Positions 1 to 12,101 of a DNA stretch of 64,000 nt are shown in pieces; position 1 is the stretch's first letter; each line of letters begins with the position of its first letter. This DNA comes from Methylobacterium sp. SyP6R (GTDB lineage: Bacteria; Pseudomonadota; Alphaproteobacteria; Rhizobiales; Beijerinckiaceae): the NCBI RefSeq assembly GCF_019216885.1, contig NZ_JAAQRC020000001.1, positions 5,819,501-5,883,500 on the forward strand, written 5' to 3'. A program made the translations under genes and the position numbers. Under the pieces are notes generated by a model, which worked only from the letters and a program-made list of their open reading frames with translations, had not been told where the DNA came from and searched no databases.

Positions 1-924
1 GCATTCGGGCGCGTCGGAATCCTCGGTATCGCCGCGGTGGTGCTGGTGCGCGTCGCGATCATCGGGCTGTGCGGCGTCGCCTGGGCCCGGGTCCTCACCG
101 GCCTCGTCGGCGTCGCCGCCGGCCCGTTCGTGCTGCTGCGCTTCGTGCGCGAGGGCGTCAACGTGCTGCTGCCCGTCGCCTCGGTCGGCGGCGAGGTGCT
201 GGGCGCGCGGCTCCTCACCTTCTGGGGTGTCACCGGGGCGGCGAGCGCCGCCGGCATCCTGGTCGACATGTTCTTCCAGGTCGTCACCCAGGCCCTGTTC
301 GCGCTGACCGGCGTCGTGCTGCTGTCGCAGATCGAGGGCGAGCAGGCCGCGACCCTGGCGGCCTGGTGCGCCAAGGGACTGGCCCTGAGCGGCGTGGTGC
401 TCGCCGCCTTCTTCGCGGTGCAGCGCTATGGCGGCGCCGCCTTCATCGAGCGCCAGGTGACCGCGCTCGCCCGCCGCTTCGCCGCGGAGGGCGGGACGGC
501 GCCGGCCGGTGGCGGCGTGCAGGCCTCCCTCGACGCGGTCTGGGACCGCCGGCGCTGGTGGCCCCTCGCCCAAGGCTTCCTGCTCCACCTCGCGGCCTGG
601 TTCCTCGGCGCCCTGGAGATCTGGATCGCCCTGCAATGCATCGGCATCGAGGGCGTGACGCTGGCCGAGGCGGTGGTGCTCGAATCCTTGAGCCAGGCGA
701 TCAAGTCCGCCGCCTTCCCGGTCCCGAGCGGTCTCGGGGTGCAGGAGGGCGGTTTCGTGCTCCTCGGCGGCCTGTTCGGCATCGATCCGCACACCGCGCT
801 CGCCCTCTCGCTGGTCAAGCGGGTGCCGGACGTGGTGCTGGGCGTACCGGGGCTGATGGCCTGGCAGGCGATCGAGGCCAGGCGCGGGCTGATGGCGGCG
901 AGGGCGGTACCGCCAGCCGTCTAG
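1..924 (+). CDS. LPG synthase/UPF0104-type integral membrane protein, 5' truncated (possibly HpnL)
   Basis: The reading frame is open from the first base of the window, so the N-terminus is missing; about 307 residues are visible. The protein is mostly hydrophobic, with several membrane spans and a soluble loop around residues 155-190. Its C-terminal part (PVPSGLGVQEGGFVLLGGLF and a following SLVKRVPD) matches the lysylphosphatidylglycerol-synthase membrane domain family. That family includes HpnL of hopanoid-lipid clusters and MprF-like flippases. Family membership is fairly secure. The HpnL label is only a suggestion, because no hopanoid gene is visible downstream. The gene ends about 100 bp before a convergent ankyrin gene. 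Confidence 0.75.
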   Translation, partial: AFGRVGILGIAAVVLVRVAIIGLCGVAWARVLTGLVGVAAGPFVLLRFVREGVNVLLPVASVGGEVLGARLLTFWGVTGAASAAGILVDMFFQVVTQALFALTGVVLLSQIEGEQAATLAAWCAKGLALSGVVLAAFFAVQRYGGAAFIERQVTALARRFAAEGGTAPAGGGVQASLDAVWDRRRWWPLAQGFLLHLAAWFLGALEIWIALQCIGIEGVTLAEAVVLESLSQAIKSAAFPVPSGLGVQEGGFVLLGGLFGIDPHTALALSLVKRVPDVVLGVPGLMAWQAIEARRGLMAARAVPPAV

Positions 925-926
925 TG

Positions 927-1022
927 CACTTCACGATTGCGCTGCAATCGCGAAGTTCTCTTAGATCTTTGATTTTGCCGCATTTTCTGCGACGAACCGG
1001 TTCCCACTTCGTCGGAAAATGC
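927..1022. repeat. Two adjacent hairpins between convergent genes
   Basis: The first inverted repeat pairs 927-940 with 944-957 (12 of 14 positions, 3-base loop). The second pairs GCATTTTCTGCGACGAA at 980-996 with TTCGTCGGAAAATGC at 1008-1022. They lie between the stop of the truncated membrane protein and the stop of the ankyrin gene, so a bidirectional termination or mRNA-end role is plausible. The second motif also resembles short intergenic repeats that are common in Rhizobiales genomes; that is from memory and was not counted here. Confidence 0.6.
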
Positions 1023-1023
1023 T

Positions 1024-1587
1024 CTAGCGCGCAGCGCCCGCTGCGATCACCCGGGCCAGCAGGTCCGGGGTGTCCTGGGCGTTCATCGCACGGGCGGCGG
1101 TCTCGGCGGTATGGCCGCTCGCGTCGCGGCGGGACGGGTCGGCCCCGCGGGCGAGCAGCGTCTCCACCATCTCGACGCGGTTGAACATCGCGGCCGTCAT
1201 CAGGGCGGTGCGCCCGTCCGGTCCGGCGCCGTCGATCGCGGCCCCGCCGTCGAGGAGGGCCAGCACCACCGGCATCGCGCCCTTGAACGCCGCCGCGGCG
1301 AGCGGGGTCTGGCCGCGGTCGTTGGCGGTCTCCGGATCGGCCTTGTGCGCCATCAGCACGCCCACCGTCTCGACATGGCCGTGATAGGCCGCCAGCATCA
1401 GGAGCGTGTCGCCCTTGTCGTTGCGCAGGTTGGGCGGCAGGCCCATCCCCAAGAGTTCGGCCAGCTCCGCGTGATGGCCGAGTCGGGCATACTGGAAGAC
1501 CCTCCCTGCGAAGGCGATCGTGTCCTCGTCCAGCATCGGCGGCGCCTTCGCGCCGGGCTCGTCGTTCTGCATCGCGCTCGCATCCAT
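1024..1587 (-). CDS. Ankyrin repeat protein
   Basis: A 187-residue cytoplasmic protein with no signal peptide. From about residue 35 to the C-terminus it is made of ankyrin repeats. The typical units GDTLLMLAAYHGHVETVGVL, GQTPLAAAAFKGAMPVVLAL and GRTALMTAAMFNRVEMVETL, each followed by a GA/KADP-type turn, are plain. Ankyrin folds bind other proteins; no enzymatic domain is present, so the partner cannot be named. Met1 or Met6 (MQNDEP) could be the start. It is transcribed convergently to the preceding membrane protein. Confidence 0.9.
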   Translation of the reverse strand: MDASAMQNDEPGAKAPPMLDEDTIAFAGRVFQYARLGHHAELAELLGMGLPPNLRNDKGDTLLMLAAYHGHVETVGVLMAHKADPETANDRGQTPLAAAAFKGAMPVVLALLDGGAAIDGAGPDGRTALMTAAMFNRVEMVETLLARGADPSRRDASGHTAETAARAMNAQDTPDLLARVIAAGAAR

Positions 1588-1812
1588 GGCTCGTCGGTGC
1601 CGGATATCGGGCAGACCGGCCGGCTGCCAAGAGAAAGGGTCGGCGAGAGGGAGCGCCGCCGACGAGCGGAGCGCCTTCCGCCGAGGACGGGGTTAGGATT
1701 ACGTTCACCACTCGGCGTGGAAAGGCTGGGAGCGGCCAGGCTTCGGGATGGATGTTCACGTCTGCCTGCGCATCTGGAGCCGCACGAAAAGCTTGAGCGC
1801 GAGACATCCGTC

Positions 1813-5911
<4,099 letters not shown>

Positions 5912-5920
5912 GGCAGGCGT

Positions 5921-6219
5921 GAACCCTCCCCCCGCAGAGGGCTGAGTTGTTCGGGGAGAACAAATGGCGCGGGTTCCTCCTCTCCCCGCGGGCGGGGAGA
6001 GGGCCGATCCTCCGTCCAGGAGGAGCGGCGAGCCCGCAGGGCGAGGGCGAGGGGGGGGGCCGGATGAGCCTCATCCTGAGACACCCCCTCACCCTCGCTC
6101 CGGCTGCGCCTGCCGTGCCATCTGAACGATGACACAGCCCTCTCCCCGCCCGCGGGGAGAGGGGATCTCCTGCGCCTCGTCTTTCCCCGGACAGCCCTCC
6201 GCAGAGGGAGAAGGGTTCA
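5921..6219. repeat. ~300-bp inverted-repeat element (MITE-like)
   Basis: This segment fills the gap between pgm and the EamA gene. Its two ends are imperfect inverted copies: GAACCCTCCCCCCGCAGAGG at the left pairs with CCTCCGCAGAGGGAGAAGGG-TTC at the right. Internal arms CTCTCCCCGCGGGCGGGGAG and CTCTCCCCGCCCGCGGGGAG are inverted copies as well. There is no plausible open reading frame, and I see no certain target-site duplication. The structure is that of a non-coding palindromic repeat unit. Whether it is mobile or only a REP-like sequence cannot be decided from one copy. Confidence 0.7.
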
Positions 6220-6230
6220 GAGGTGGCGCC

Positions 6231-7133
6231 TCACACCGCCCCCTCCTCCCCCGGCGGGGTGATCCGCGGGCGCTCGTGGTAGAGCAGGTACAGCCCCGAG
6301 GCCGCCACGATGGCGCCGCCGATCACCGTCCAGCGGTCGGGCAGATGGCCGAAGATCAGGTAACCCAGCAGCACCGCCCAGAGCAGGTGGGCGTAGGCGA
6401 AGGGGGCCAGCGTCGAGGCCGGCGCCCGGCGATGCGCCAGAATCAAGAGCCAGTGCCCGAGCGCCCCGAAGAACCCGACCGAGGCGATGCCGATCCACGT
6501 CGAGGGCTCGGCCGGCGTCTCCCACAGGAACGGCAGGGCCGGTGCGGTCAGCACCGAGCCGACGAGGCCGGTATAGAACATCGTGGTCTCGGGCGGATCG
6601 TGCGCGGCGAGCATCCGCGTCACCACGATGTAGACGCCGTTGACCAAAGCCGTCACCACGGCGAGCAACGCCGCCGGATGCATCCCCGAGACGCCCGGGC
6701 GGCTCACGACCAGCACGCCCGAGAAGCCGACCAGCACCGCGATCGTCCGCCGCCAGCCGACCCGCTCGCCCAGCAGCGGCCCGGCGATCAGCGCCACTAC
6801 CAGGGGCGAGGCGAAGGTGATCGAGGTCACCTGTGCCAGCGGCAGGTAGCGGAGCGCCACGAACGAGCACATCGTCGCCGTCACCAGGCAGAGCGAGCGC
6901 AGCACCTGCAGCCCGGGCCGGCAGGTGCGCATCAACCCGACGATGTCGCGCCGCGCGGCGAGGAACGCCGCCACGATCACGAAGCTGACGAGGTAGCGCA
7001 CGGCGACGATCAGCATCGGGCTCATCGTTCCGCTCAAAAACTTCGCCGAGGCGTCGATCGAGGCGAAACCCGCCACCGCGCTCACCATCAGGGCGATGCC
7101 GATCAGGGTCTCGTGCTGGCCCGTGCCGCGCAT
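6231..7133 (-). CDS. EamA/DMT-superfamily transporter
   Basis: A 300-residue inner-membrane protein with about ten hydrophobic spans arranged as two EamA repeats (roughly residues 10-140 and 155-290), typical of drug/metabolite exporters. The second repeat ends with [17 protein letters not shown], a standard EamA signature. The substrate is unknown. The gene is divergent from an IclR regulator with a 101-bp shared upstream region containing palindromic operator-like sites, so it is a likely target of that regulator. A substrate linked to aromatic catabolism is possible but not shown. Confidence 0.9.
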   Translation of the reverse strand: MRGTGQHETLIGIALMVSAVAGFASIDASAKFLSGTMSPMLIVAVRYLVSFVIVAAFLAARRDIVGLMRTCRPGLQVLRSLCLVTATMCSFVALRYLPLAQVTSITFASPLVVALIAGPLLGERVGWRRTIAVLVGFSGVLVVSRPGVSGMHPAALLAVVTALVNGVYIVVTRMLAAHDPPETTMFYTGLVGSVLTAPALPFLWETPAEPSTWIGIASVGFFGALGHWLLILAHRRAPASTLAPFAYAHLLWAVLLGYLIFGHLPDRWTVIGGAIVAASGLYLLYHERPRITPPGEEGAV

Positions 7134-7172
7134 GCCCGATTCCTCTCCTGTCCACTCCCTTGACTTAGAATG

Positions 7173-7209
7173 GAACTCCGTTCAAATCCAGAACTGCGTT
7201 CCAGATTTG
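7173..7209. promoter_or_regulatory. Operator-like tandem palindromes between EamA gene and iclR
   Basis: Two copies of GAAC-N3-GTTC lie 18 bp apart, at 7173-7183 and 7191-7201. The second is the centre of a longer palindrome at 7183-7209 in which CAAATC-CA-GAAC pairs with GTTC-CA-GATTTG around a TGC centre (10 of 12 positions match per half). The location in the divergent intergenic region is what is expected for an IclR-family regulator controlling itself and the transporter. Binding is inferred from symmetry and position only. Confidence 0.6.
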
Positions 7210-7234
7210 CGAGCGCGGAATTCGAGCACGACAG

Positions 7235-8047
7235 ATGGCCGGCTCCCTGCTGCGGCGCGCCCTGGACCTGGTGGAACTCCTCGCGAACCATCCGCGCGGG
7301 TTGCCCCTCCAGACCATCGCCGAGACGCTGGATATCCCCAAGAGCGGCGCGCACCGGCTGCTCGCCGAACTCACCGAGCATCATTACGTCGTGCAGGACG
7401 GCGAGACCGGCCGCTATCTCCTCACCACCAAGTTCGCCACGCTCGGTCTCAAGCACCTCTCGCGCACCGGCGTCGTCGACATCGCCCAGTCGGTGCTCGA
7501 CCGGCTGGCGGGCCTCAGCGGCGAACTGGCGCGCCTCGCGGTGGTCGATTACCCGCGCCTGGTCTGGGTGGCGAAGGCGCAGGGCGCCCGCACCGGCCTG
7601 CGCTACGACGGCGACATGGGCACGGAAGCCCGGCTCTCCACGACCTCGACCGGCATCGCCTGGCTCGCCAGCCTCTCGGACGAGGAGGCGCTGAGCCTCG
7701 TCATGCGCCAGGGGCTCGCCGTGCCGGAGGAATGCGGCCCCAACGCGCCGCGCACGGTCGCCGCCCTGATGGCGCTGGTGAACGAGGCCCGCGCCCGGGG
7801 CTATGCCTGGGTGCAGGACACCAACACGCCGGGCGCCGCGGCGATGGCGGCCAACATCGTCCATCCGCAGACCGGGCGGGCGATCGGCAATCTCAGCGTC
7901 GCCGGCCCGAGCCTGCGCCTCACGCCGGCGCAGCGCGACGCGATCGCGCCCGACCTGATCTCGGCCGCCGCCGACCTGTCCTCGGTCGGCGCCTTCTCCG
8001 AGTATCTCGGAGCGCTCGGCGGCAGGGCCACCGTCACGTCCGGGTAA
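7235..8047 (+). CDS. IclR-family transcriptional regulator
   Basis: A 270-residue regulator. Residues ~5-60 form the IclR winged helix ([20 protein letters not shown], then [19 protein letters not shown]). The remaining ~190 residues are the IclR effector-binding domain, with the typical [11 protein letters not shown] and [20 protein letters not shown] segments. IclR proteins often control aromatic catabolism (PcaR, PcaU, PobR). The gene lies just upstream of the pca genes in the same direction and divergent from a transporter, so either or both may be its targets. It follows a palindromic site that could serve autoregulation. Confidence 0.92.
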   Translation: MAGSLLRRALDLVELLANHPRGLPLQTIAETLDIPKSGAHRLLAELTEHHYVVQDGETGRYLLTTKFATLGLKHLSRTGVVDIAQSVLDRLAGLSGELARLAVVDYPRLVWVAKAQGARTGLRYDGDMGTEARLSTTSTGIAWLASLSDEEALSLVMRQGLAVPEECGPNAPRTVAALMALVNEARARGYAWVQDTNTPGAAAMAANIVHPQTGRAIGNLSVAGPSLRLTPAQRDAIAPDLISAAADLSSVGAFSEYLGALGGRATVTSG

Positions 8048-8178
8048 CGCCCCGACATGGCTCGGGCCCCGGGACGGTGGTAAGTCCCGCGGGCGCGTCG
8101 AACGACCGGGCCACCGAGAGCCACCGAGGATCAACCCTCGCACGACCCGCCTCCGAGAGGAGCGCACAGGAGGAGACG

Positions 8179-8907
8179 ATGACCCACGCCGACAGCGAGT
8201 TCCTGCAACGGGACCGCTCGATCCATCCGCCGGCCTTCACGCCGGACTACAAGACGAGCGTGCTGCGCTCGCCGCGTCGCGCCATGCTGTCGCTGCAATC
8301 CTCCCTGTCGGAGGTGACCGGCCCGACCTTCGGCCATTCCGAACTTGGGGCCCTCGATAACGACCTGATCCTCAACTACGCCCGCGAGGGCGAGCCGATC
8401 GGCGAGCGGATCTTCGTCCACGGCCATGTCCGCGACGAGAACGGGCGCGGCATCCCCCACACCCTGGTCGAGTTCTGGCAGGCCAATGCCGGCGGGCGCT
8501 ACCGCCACCGCAACGACCGCTACCTCGCGCCGATCGACCCGAATTTCGGCGGCTGCGGCCGGACGATCACCGACGAGCACGGCTTCTACTACTTCCGCAC
8601 GATCAAGCCCGGGCCCTATCCCTGGCGCAACAACCTCAATTCCTGGCGCCCGGCACATATCCACTTCTCGGTGTTCGGCTCGGGCTTCGCCCAGCGCCTC
8701 ATCACCCAGATGTATTTCGAGGGCGACCCGCTGATCTGGCGCGACCCGATGGTGCTCGGCATCCCCGACCGCTCGGCCGCCGAGCGCCTGATCGCCCCCC
8801 TCGACCTCGGCGCCGCGGTGCCGCTCGACATGCTCGCCTACAAGTTCGACATCGTGCTGCGCGGCCGCCAGCAGACGGTGTTCGAGAACAAGCTTCAGGG
8901 GAACTGA
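8179..8907 (+). CDS. pcaH: Protocatechuate 3,4-dioxygenase beta subunit
   Basis: Carries the non-haem Fe(III) site of the enzyme that cleaves protocatechuate to 3-carboxy-cis,cis-muconate. The 242-residue product has the four expected iron ligands, Tyr108, Tyr147 (in GPYPW), His160 and His162 (in RPAHIHFS). These match the Pseudomonas putida beta-subunit ligands (408, 447, 460 and 462 in the +300 numbering). The start ATG at 8179 is preceded by AGGAGGAG. The alpha-subunit gene begins 4 bp after the stop, so the two are translated together. It is the first gene of the pca operon. Confidence 0.96.
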   Translation: MTHADSEFLQRDRSIHPPAFTPDYKTSVLRSPRRAMLSLQSSLSEVTGPTFGHSELGALDNDLILNYAREGEPIGERIFVHGHVRDENGRGIPHTLVEFWQANAGGRYRHRNDRYLAPIDPNFGGCGRTITDEHGFYYFRTIKPGPYPWRNNLNSWRPAHIHFSVFGSGFAQRLITQMYFEGDPLIWRDPMVLGIPDRSAAERLIAPLDLGAAVPLDMLAYKFDIVLRGRQQTVFENKLQGN

Positions 8908-8911
8908 GACG

Positions 8912-9547
8912 ATGGTCCAGCCGCTTCCCGTCCGTCTCCAGGAGACCCCGTCCCAGACCGCCGGGCCCTACGTGCATATCGGGCTGATCCCGCACCAGGC
9001 CGGGTTCGACATCTTCGAGACCAACTTCACCAACGTCCTGACCGGTCCGGACACGAAGGGCGAGCGCATCCGGATCGAGGGCCGGGTCTTCGACGGCGCC
9101 GGCTCGCTGGTGCGCGACGCCTTCCTGGAGATCTGGCAGGCCAATTCTGCGGGCCGCTACAACCACCCGGCCGACCGCCAGGAGGGCAAGCCCCTCGACG
9201 AGACGTTTCGGGGCTGGGGCCGCACCGGCTCGGATTTCGAGACGGGCGTGTGGTTCTTCGAGACGGTGAAGCCCGGCCCGGTCGAAGGCCGCAAAGGCCA
9301 CCGCGCGATGGCGCCGCACGTCAATCTCTGGATCGCCGCCCGCGGCATCAATATCGGCCTCCAGACCCGGCTCTACTTCGCCGACGAAGCCGCGGCCAAT
9401 GCCGACGACCCGGTGCTGAACCTCGTCGAGCGCGGGCCGTTGCGCGACAGCCTGCTGGCGAAGCGCGAGGAGCGGGATGGGAAGGCGGTCTACGTCTTCG
9501 ACATCTACTTGCAGGGGCCGAACGAGACCGTGTTCTTCGACGTGTGA
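8912..9547 (+). CDS. pcaG: Protocatechuate 3,4-dioxygenase alpha subunit
   Basis: Partner of PcaH, shaping the active-site pocket at the subunit interface. The 211-residue sequence shows the PcaG N-terminal signature (TPSQTAGPYVHIGL). It also has the shared intradiol-dioxygenase fold motifs (LEIWQANSAGRYNHPAD, HVNLWIAARGINIGLQTRLY), in which the beta-subunit HIH iron ligands are not conserved, as normal for alpha subunits. The stop codon is embedded in the left arm of a strong 18-bp hairpin, which probably marks an mRNA end or stabiliser between pcaG and the next gene. Confidence 0.96.
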   Translation: MVQPLPVRLQETPSQTAGPYVHIGLIPHQAGFDIFETNFTNVLTGPDTKGERIRIEGRVFDGAGSLVRDAFLEIWQANSAGRYNHPADRQEGKPLDETFRGWGRTGSDFETGVWFFETVKPGPVEGRKGHRAMAPHVNLWIAARGINIGLQTRLYFADEAAANADDPVLNLVERGPLRDSLLAKREERDGKAVYVFDIYLQGPNETVFFDV

Positions 9548-9584
9548 TACGGCTTCCGGAAGATTCCTTCCGGAAGCCGTATCA
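9545..9584. terminator. Perfect 18-bp hairpin overlapping the pcaG stop
   Basis: TGATACGGCTTCCGGAAG at 9545-9562 is perfectly complementary to 9567-9584 with a four-base loop ATTC. No T-run follows, so it is not a canonical intrinsic terminator. It may act as a 3'-end stabiliser, a processing site or a bidirectional terminator. The pca genes continue 309 bp further on, so expression of pcaHG could be uncoupled from pcaBL here. A weaker related palindrome (CGGTTTCCG at 9612-9620 with CGGAAACCG at 9639-9647) follows immediately. Confidence 0.65.
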
Positions 9585-9700
9585 TCAGCCCGCGCGGCGC
9601 CTGAGCGAAGCCGGTTTCCGCATCGCGAAGCGATCTATCGGAAACCGTATGAGGCGTTCGGAAATACGAGAACGAAGCATCAGGGTTTGAAGCCCTCCAG

Positions 9701-9840
9701 GTCATTCCGGGGCTCGCCGCAGGCGAGAGCCCGGAATCCAGAACCGCGGGACGTTCAGGATGGAGCGGTGATCGTTCTGCCTTCTTCTGAAACACCTGAG
9801 TGTCTGGATTCCGGGCTCCGCTACGCGGCCCCGGAATGAC
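9701..9840. repeat. 140-bp inverted repeat between pcaG and the BKACE gene
   Basis: The left arm at 9701-9742 (starting GTCATTCCGGGGC and containing GAGCCCGGAATCCAGA) is an imperfect inverted copy of the right arm at 9802-9840 (TCTGGATTCCGGGCTC through GCCCCGGAATGAC). About 59 unpaired bases separate them. There is no coding potential. It looks like one unit of a dispersed intergenic repeat. Similar CATTCCGGGG...CCCGGAATCCAGA repeats are frequent in Rhizobiales, but only this copy is seen in the window. Confidence 0.7.
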
Positions 9841-9892
9841 TCGGAGGGTGGAACGTCACGACAAGCAAATTCGAACAACCCAGGAGACCCCC

Positions 9893-10726
9893 ATGAACCC
9901 CGTCGTCATCGCAGTCGCGATCACCGGCTCGGTCCCGCGCAAGAAGGACAACCCGGCGGTGCCGACCACCGTCGCCGAGCAGATCGAATCGACGCACCAG
10001 GCCTTCGAGGCCGGCGCCACCCTCGTCCACATCCACGTCCGCAACGACGACGAGTCGCCCTCCTCCGACCCCGACAAGTTCGCGGCCGTGCAGGAGGGCG
10101 TGCGCAAAGCGTGCCCCGGCATGATCGTGCAGTTCTCGACCGGCGGCCGCGGCCGCGACCCGAGCGCGCGCGGGCTCTCGCTGGTGCACCGGCCCGACAT
10201 GGCCTCGCTCTCGACCGGCTCCGTCAACTTCCCGAGCATCGTCTACGAGAACCACGCGACGCTGGTGAACGACCTCGCCGGCACGATGCACAAGAACGGT
10301 ATCCGGCCCGAGATCGAGATCTTCGATCTCTCGCACATCCACGGCGCCAAGAGGCTGATCGAGGAGGGGCTGATGGACGCCCATCCGCACGTCCAGTTCG
10401 TGATGGGCGTGAAGAACGCGATGCCGGCCGACGAGCACCTGCTCGACATCCTGCTCGCCGAGACCCGCCGGGTGATCCCGGGCGCGACCTGGACCGCCGC
10501 CGGCATCGGCCGCGAGCAGGCCCGCGTCATGGGCTGGGCGCTCTCCCGCGGGGCCGATGCGGTCCGCACCGGCCTCGAGGACAACGTCCGGGTGACCAAG
10601 GACCGGCTGGCGGCGAGCAACGCCGAGCTGGTGTCGCTGGCCGCCGAGATGGTGACCCGCCACAACCGCAAGGTCGCGACCCCGGCGGAGGCCCGCGCCC
10701 TCCTCCATCTCAAGCCCGTGGCCTGA
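9893..10726 (+). CDS. Beta-keto acid cleavage enzyme (BKACE, DUF849), probably acting on beta-ketoadipate
   Basis: BKACE enzymes are zinc-dependent TIM barrels that condense a beta-keto acid with acetyl-CoA to give acetoacetate and a new CoA ester; the founder is Kce of lysine fermentation. The 277-residue product has the N-terminal VIAVAITGSVPRKKDNPAVP and the zinc-site strand LVHIHVRN (two His). Later it has EIEIFDLSHI and GATWTAAGIGREQ. Placed inside the pca operon, the simplest inference is cleavage of 3-oxoadipate to succinyl-CoA and acetoacetate. That would replace the CoA-transferase (pcaIJ) and thiolase (pcaF), which are absent here. Start ATG at 9893 is preceded by CAGGAGACC. Confidence 0.88.
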   Translation: MNPVVIAVAITGSVPRKKDNPAVPTTVAEQIESTHQAFEAGATLVHIHVRNDDESPSSDPDKFAAVQEGVRKACPGMIVQFSTGGRGRDPSARGLSLVHRPDMASLSTGSVNFPSIVYENHATLVNDLAGTMHKNGIRPEIEIFDLSHIHGAKRLIEEGLMDAHPHVQFVMGVKNAMPADEHLLDILLAETRRVIPGATWTAAGIGREQARVMGWALSRGADAVRTGLEDNVRVTKDRLAASNAELVSLAAEMVTRHNRKVATPAEARALLHLKPVA

Positions 10727-10730
10727 TCCG

Positions 10731-12089
10731 ATGACGCTCTCGGCCCTCGACTCCGCCCTGCTCGGGCCCCTCTTCGCCACGGACGCGATGCGCGCCGTCT
10801 TCGCCGACGAGGCCCGGGTGGCGGCGATGCTGCGGGCCGAGGCGGCCCTGGCGCGGGCGCAGAGCCAGGCCGGCCTGGTGCCGGCCTCCCTCAGCGCCGC
10901 CATCGAGGCGGTCCGGTCGACGGCGCTCGACCCCGCCGCGCTCGGCCGGCGCACCGCCGTCTCGGGCGTGCCGGTGATCCCCTTCGTCAAGGCGGTGCAG
11001 GGCGCGCTGCCGCCGGAGCTGGAGCCCGCCTTCCACAAGGCGACCACCACCCAGGACATCGCCGACACGGCCCTGGTGCTCCAGGTCCGCGACGCCCTCG
11101 ACCTCGTCGCCGCCGACCTGAGGGCGATCATCGAGGGGCTGTCGGGCCTCGCCCGTCACCATCGCGAGACGCCGTGCGTCGGCCGCACCTACGGCCAGCA
11201 CGCGGCACCGGTCACGTTCGGCTTCAAGGCGGCGATCTGGGCACTCGGCATCGCGGAGGTGGCGGCCCTGCTGCCGGCCCTGCGCGATCGGGTGCTCACC
11301 GCCTCGCTGGGCGGTCCCGTCGGCACGCTCGCCGGCCTCGGCGAGAAAGCGGAAGCGGTGGGCGACGGCTTTGCCGCCGCGCTCGGTCTCCATCCCGACC
11401 TCGCGCCCTGGCACACGCGGCGCGCCCGCATCGCCGAGACCGGCTCGTGGCTCGCCCTGCTGATGGGGGCGCTCGCCAAGTTCGCCACCGACGTCGCGCA
11501 TCTCGCCACCACCGAGGTCGCCGAGGTGGCCGAGCCCTACGTGCCGGGCCGCGGCGGCTCCTCGGCGATGCCGCACAAGCGCAACCCCGTCTCCTCGACG
11601 GTGATCCTCTCCGCCTTCGGCGCCGCCAAGGGCACCAGCCTGACCCTGCTCGACGGGATGGCCGCGGCCCACGAGCGCCCGGCCGGCGCCTGGCACGCCG
11701 AGTGGCACGCCCTGCCGACCCTGTTCGGCCTCGCCTCGGGCGCGTTGCGCGAGGCGCGCGGGTTGGCACAGGGGCTGGTGCCCGATCCCGAGCGGATGCG
11801 CCGGAACCTCGACGTGACGCAAGGCCTGCTCTTCGCCGATGCGGCGGCGAGCCGGCTCAGCCCGGTGATCGGCGCCAAAGCCGCCCATGCCCTGGTGGAA
11901 GAGGCCGCCGGCGCGGTGCGCGACGGGCAGGGCTCGCTCCGGGAGGTCTTGCGCGCCCGGCCCGAAACGGCCGACGCCGATCTGGACGCCGCCTTCGATC
12001 TGACCCCCGCCATCCGGGCGGGGGCCCGCACCGCCGACCGGGCGCTGGCGGAAGTCTCCCGCCTCGCCGCCTTCCTGCATTCCGCATAA
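10731..12089 (+). CDS. pcaB: 3-carboxy-cis,cis-muconate cycloisomerase
   Basis: Second step of the protocatechuate branch, cycloisomerising 3-carboxy-cis,cis-muconate to gamma-carboxymuconolactone. The 452-residue protein belongs to the fumarase/aspartase superfamily and carries the signature GGSSAMPHKRNPV at about residue 280. It also has the PcaB-typical N-terminus (LGPLFATDAMRAVFADEA) and the GRTYGQHAAPVTFGFK segment. It starts 4 bp after the BKACE stop and ends 12 bp before pcaL, so these three genes are clearly one transcriptional unit. Confidence 0.95.
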   Translation: MTLSALDSALLGPLFATDAMRAVFADEARVAAMLRAEAALARAQSQAGLVPASLSAAIEAVRSTALDPAALGRRTAVSGVPVIPFVKAVQGALPPELEPAFHKATTTQDIADTALVLQVRDALDLVAADLRAIIEGLSGLARHHRETPCVGRTYGQHAAPVTFGFKAAIWALGIAEVAALLPALRDRVLTASLGGPVGTLAGLGEKAEAVGDGFAAALGLHPDLAPWHTRRARIAETGSWLALLMGALAKFATDVAHLATTEVAEVAEPYVPGRGGSSAMPHKRNPVSSTVILSAFGAAKGTSLTLLDGMAAAHERPAGAWHAEWHALPTLFGLASGALREARGLAQGLVPDPERMRRNLDVTQGLLFADAAASRLSPVIGAKAAHALVEEAAGAVRDGQGSLREVLRARPETADADLDAAFDLTPAIRAGARTADRALAEVSRLAAFLHSA

Positions 12090-12101
12090 CCTGAGGTTCC
12101 C

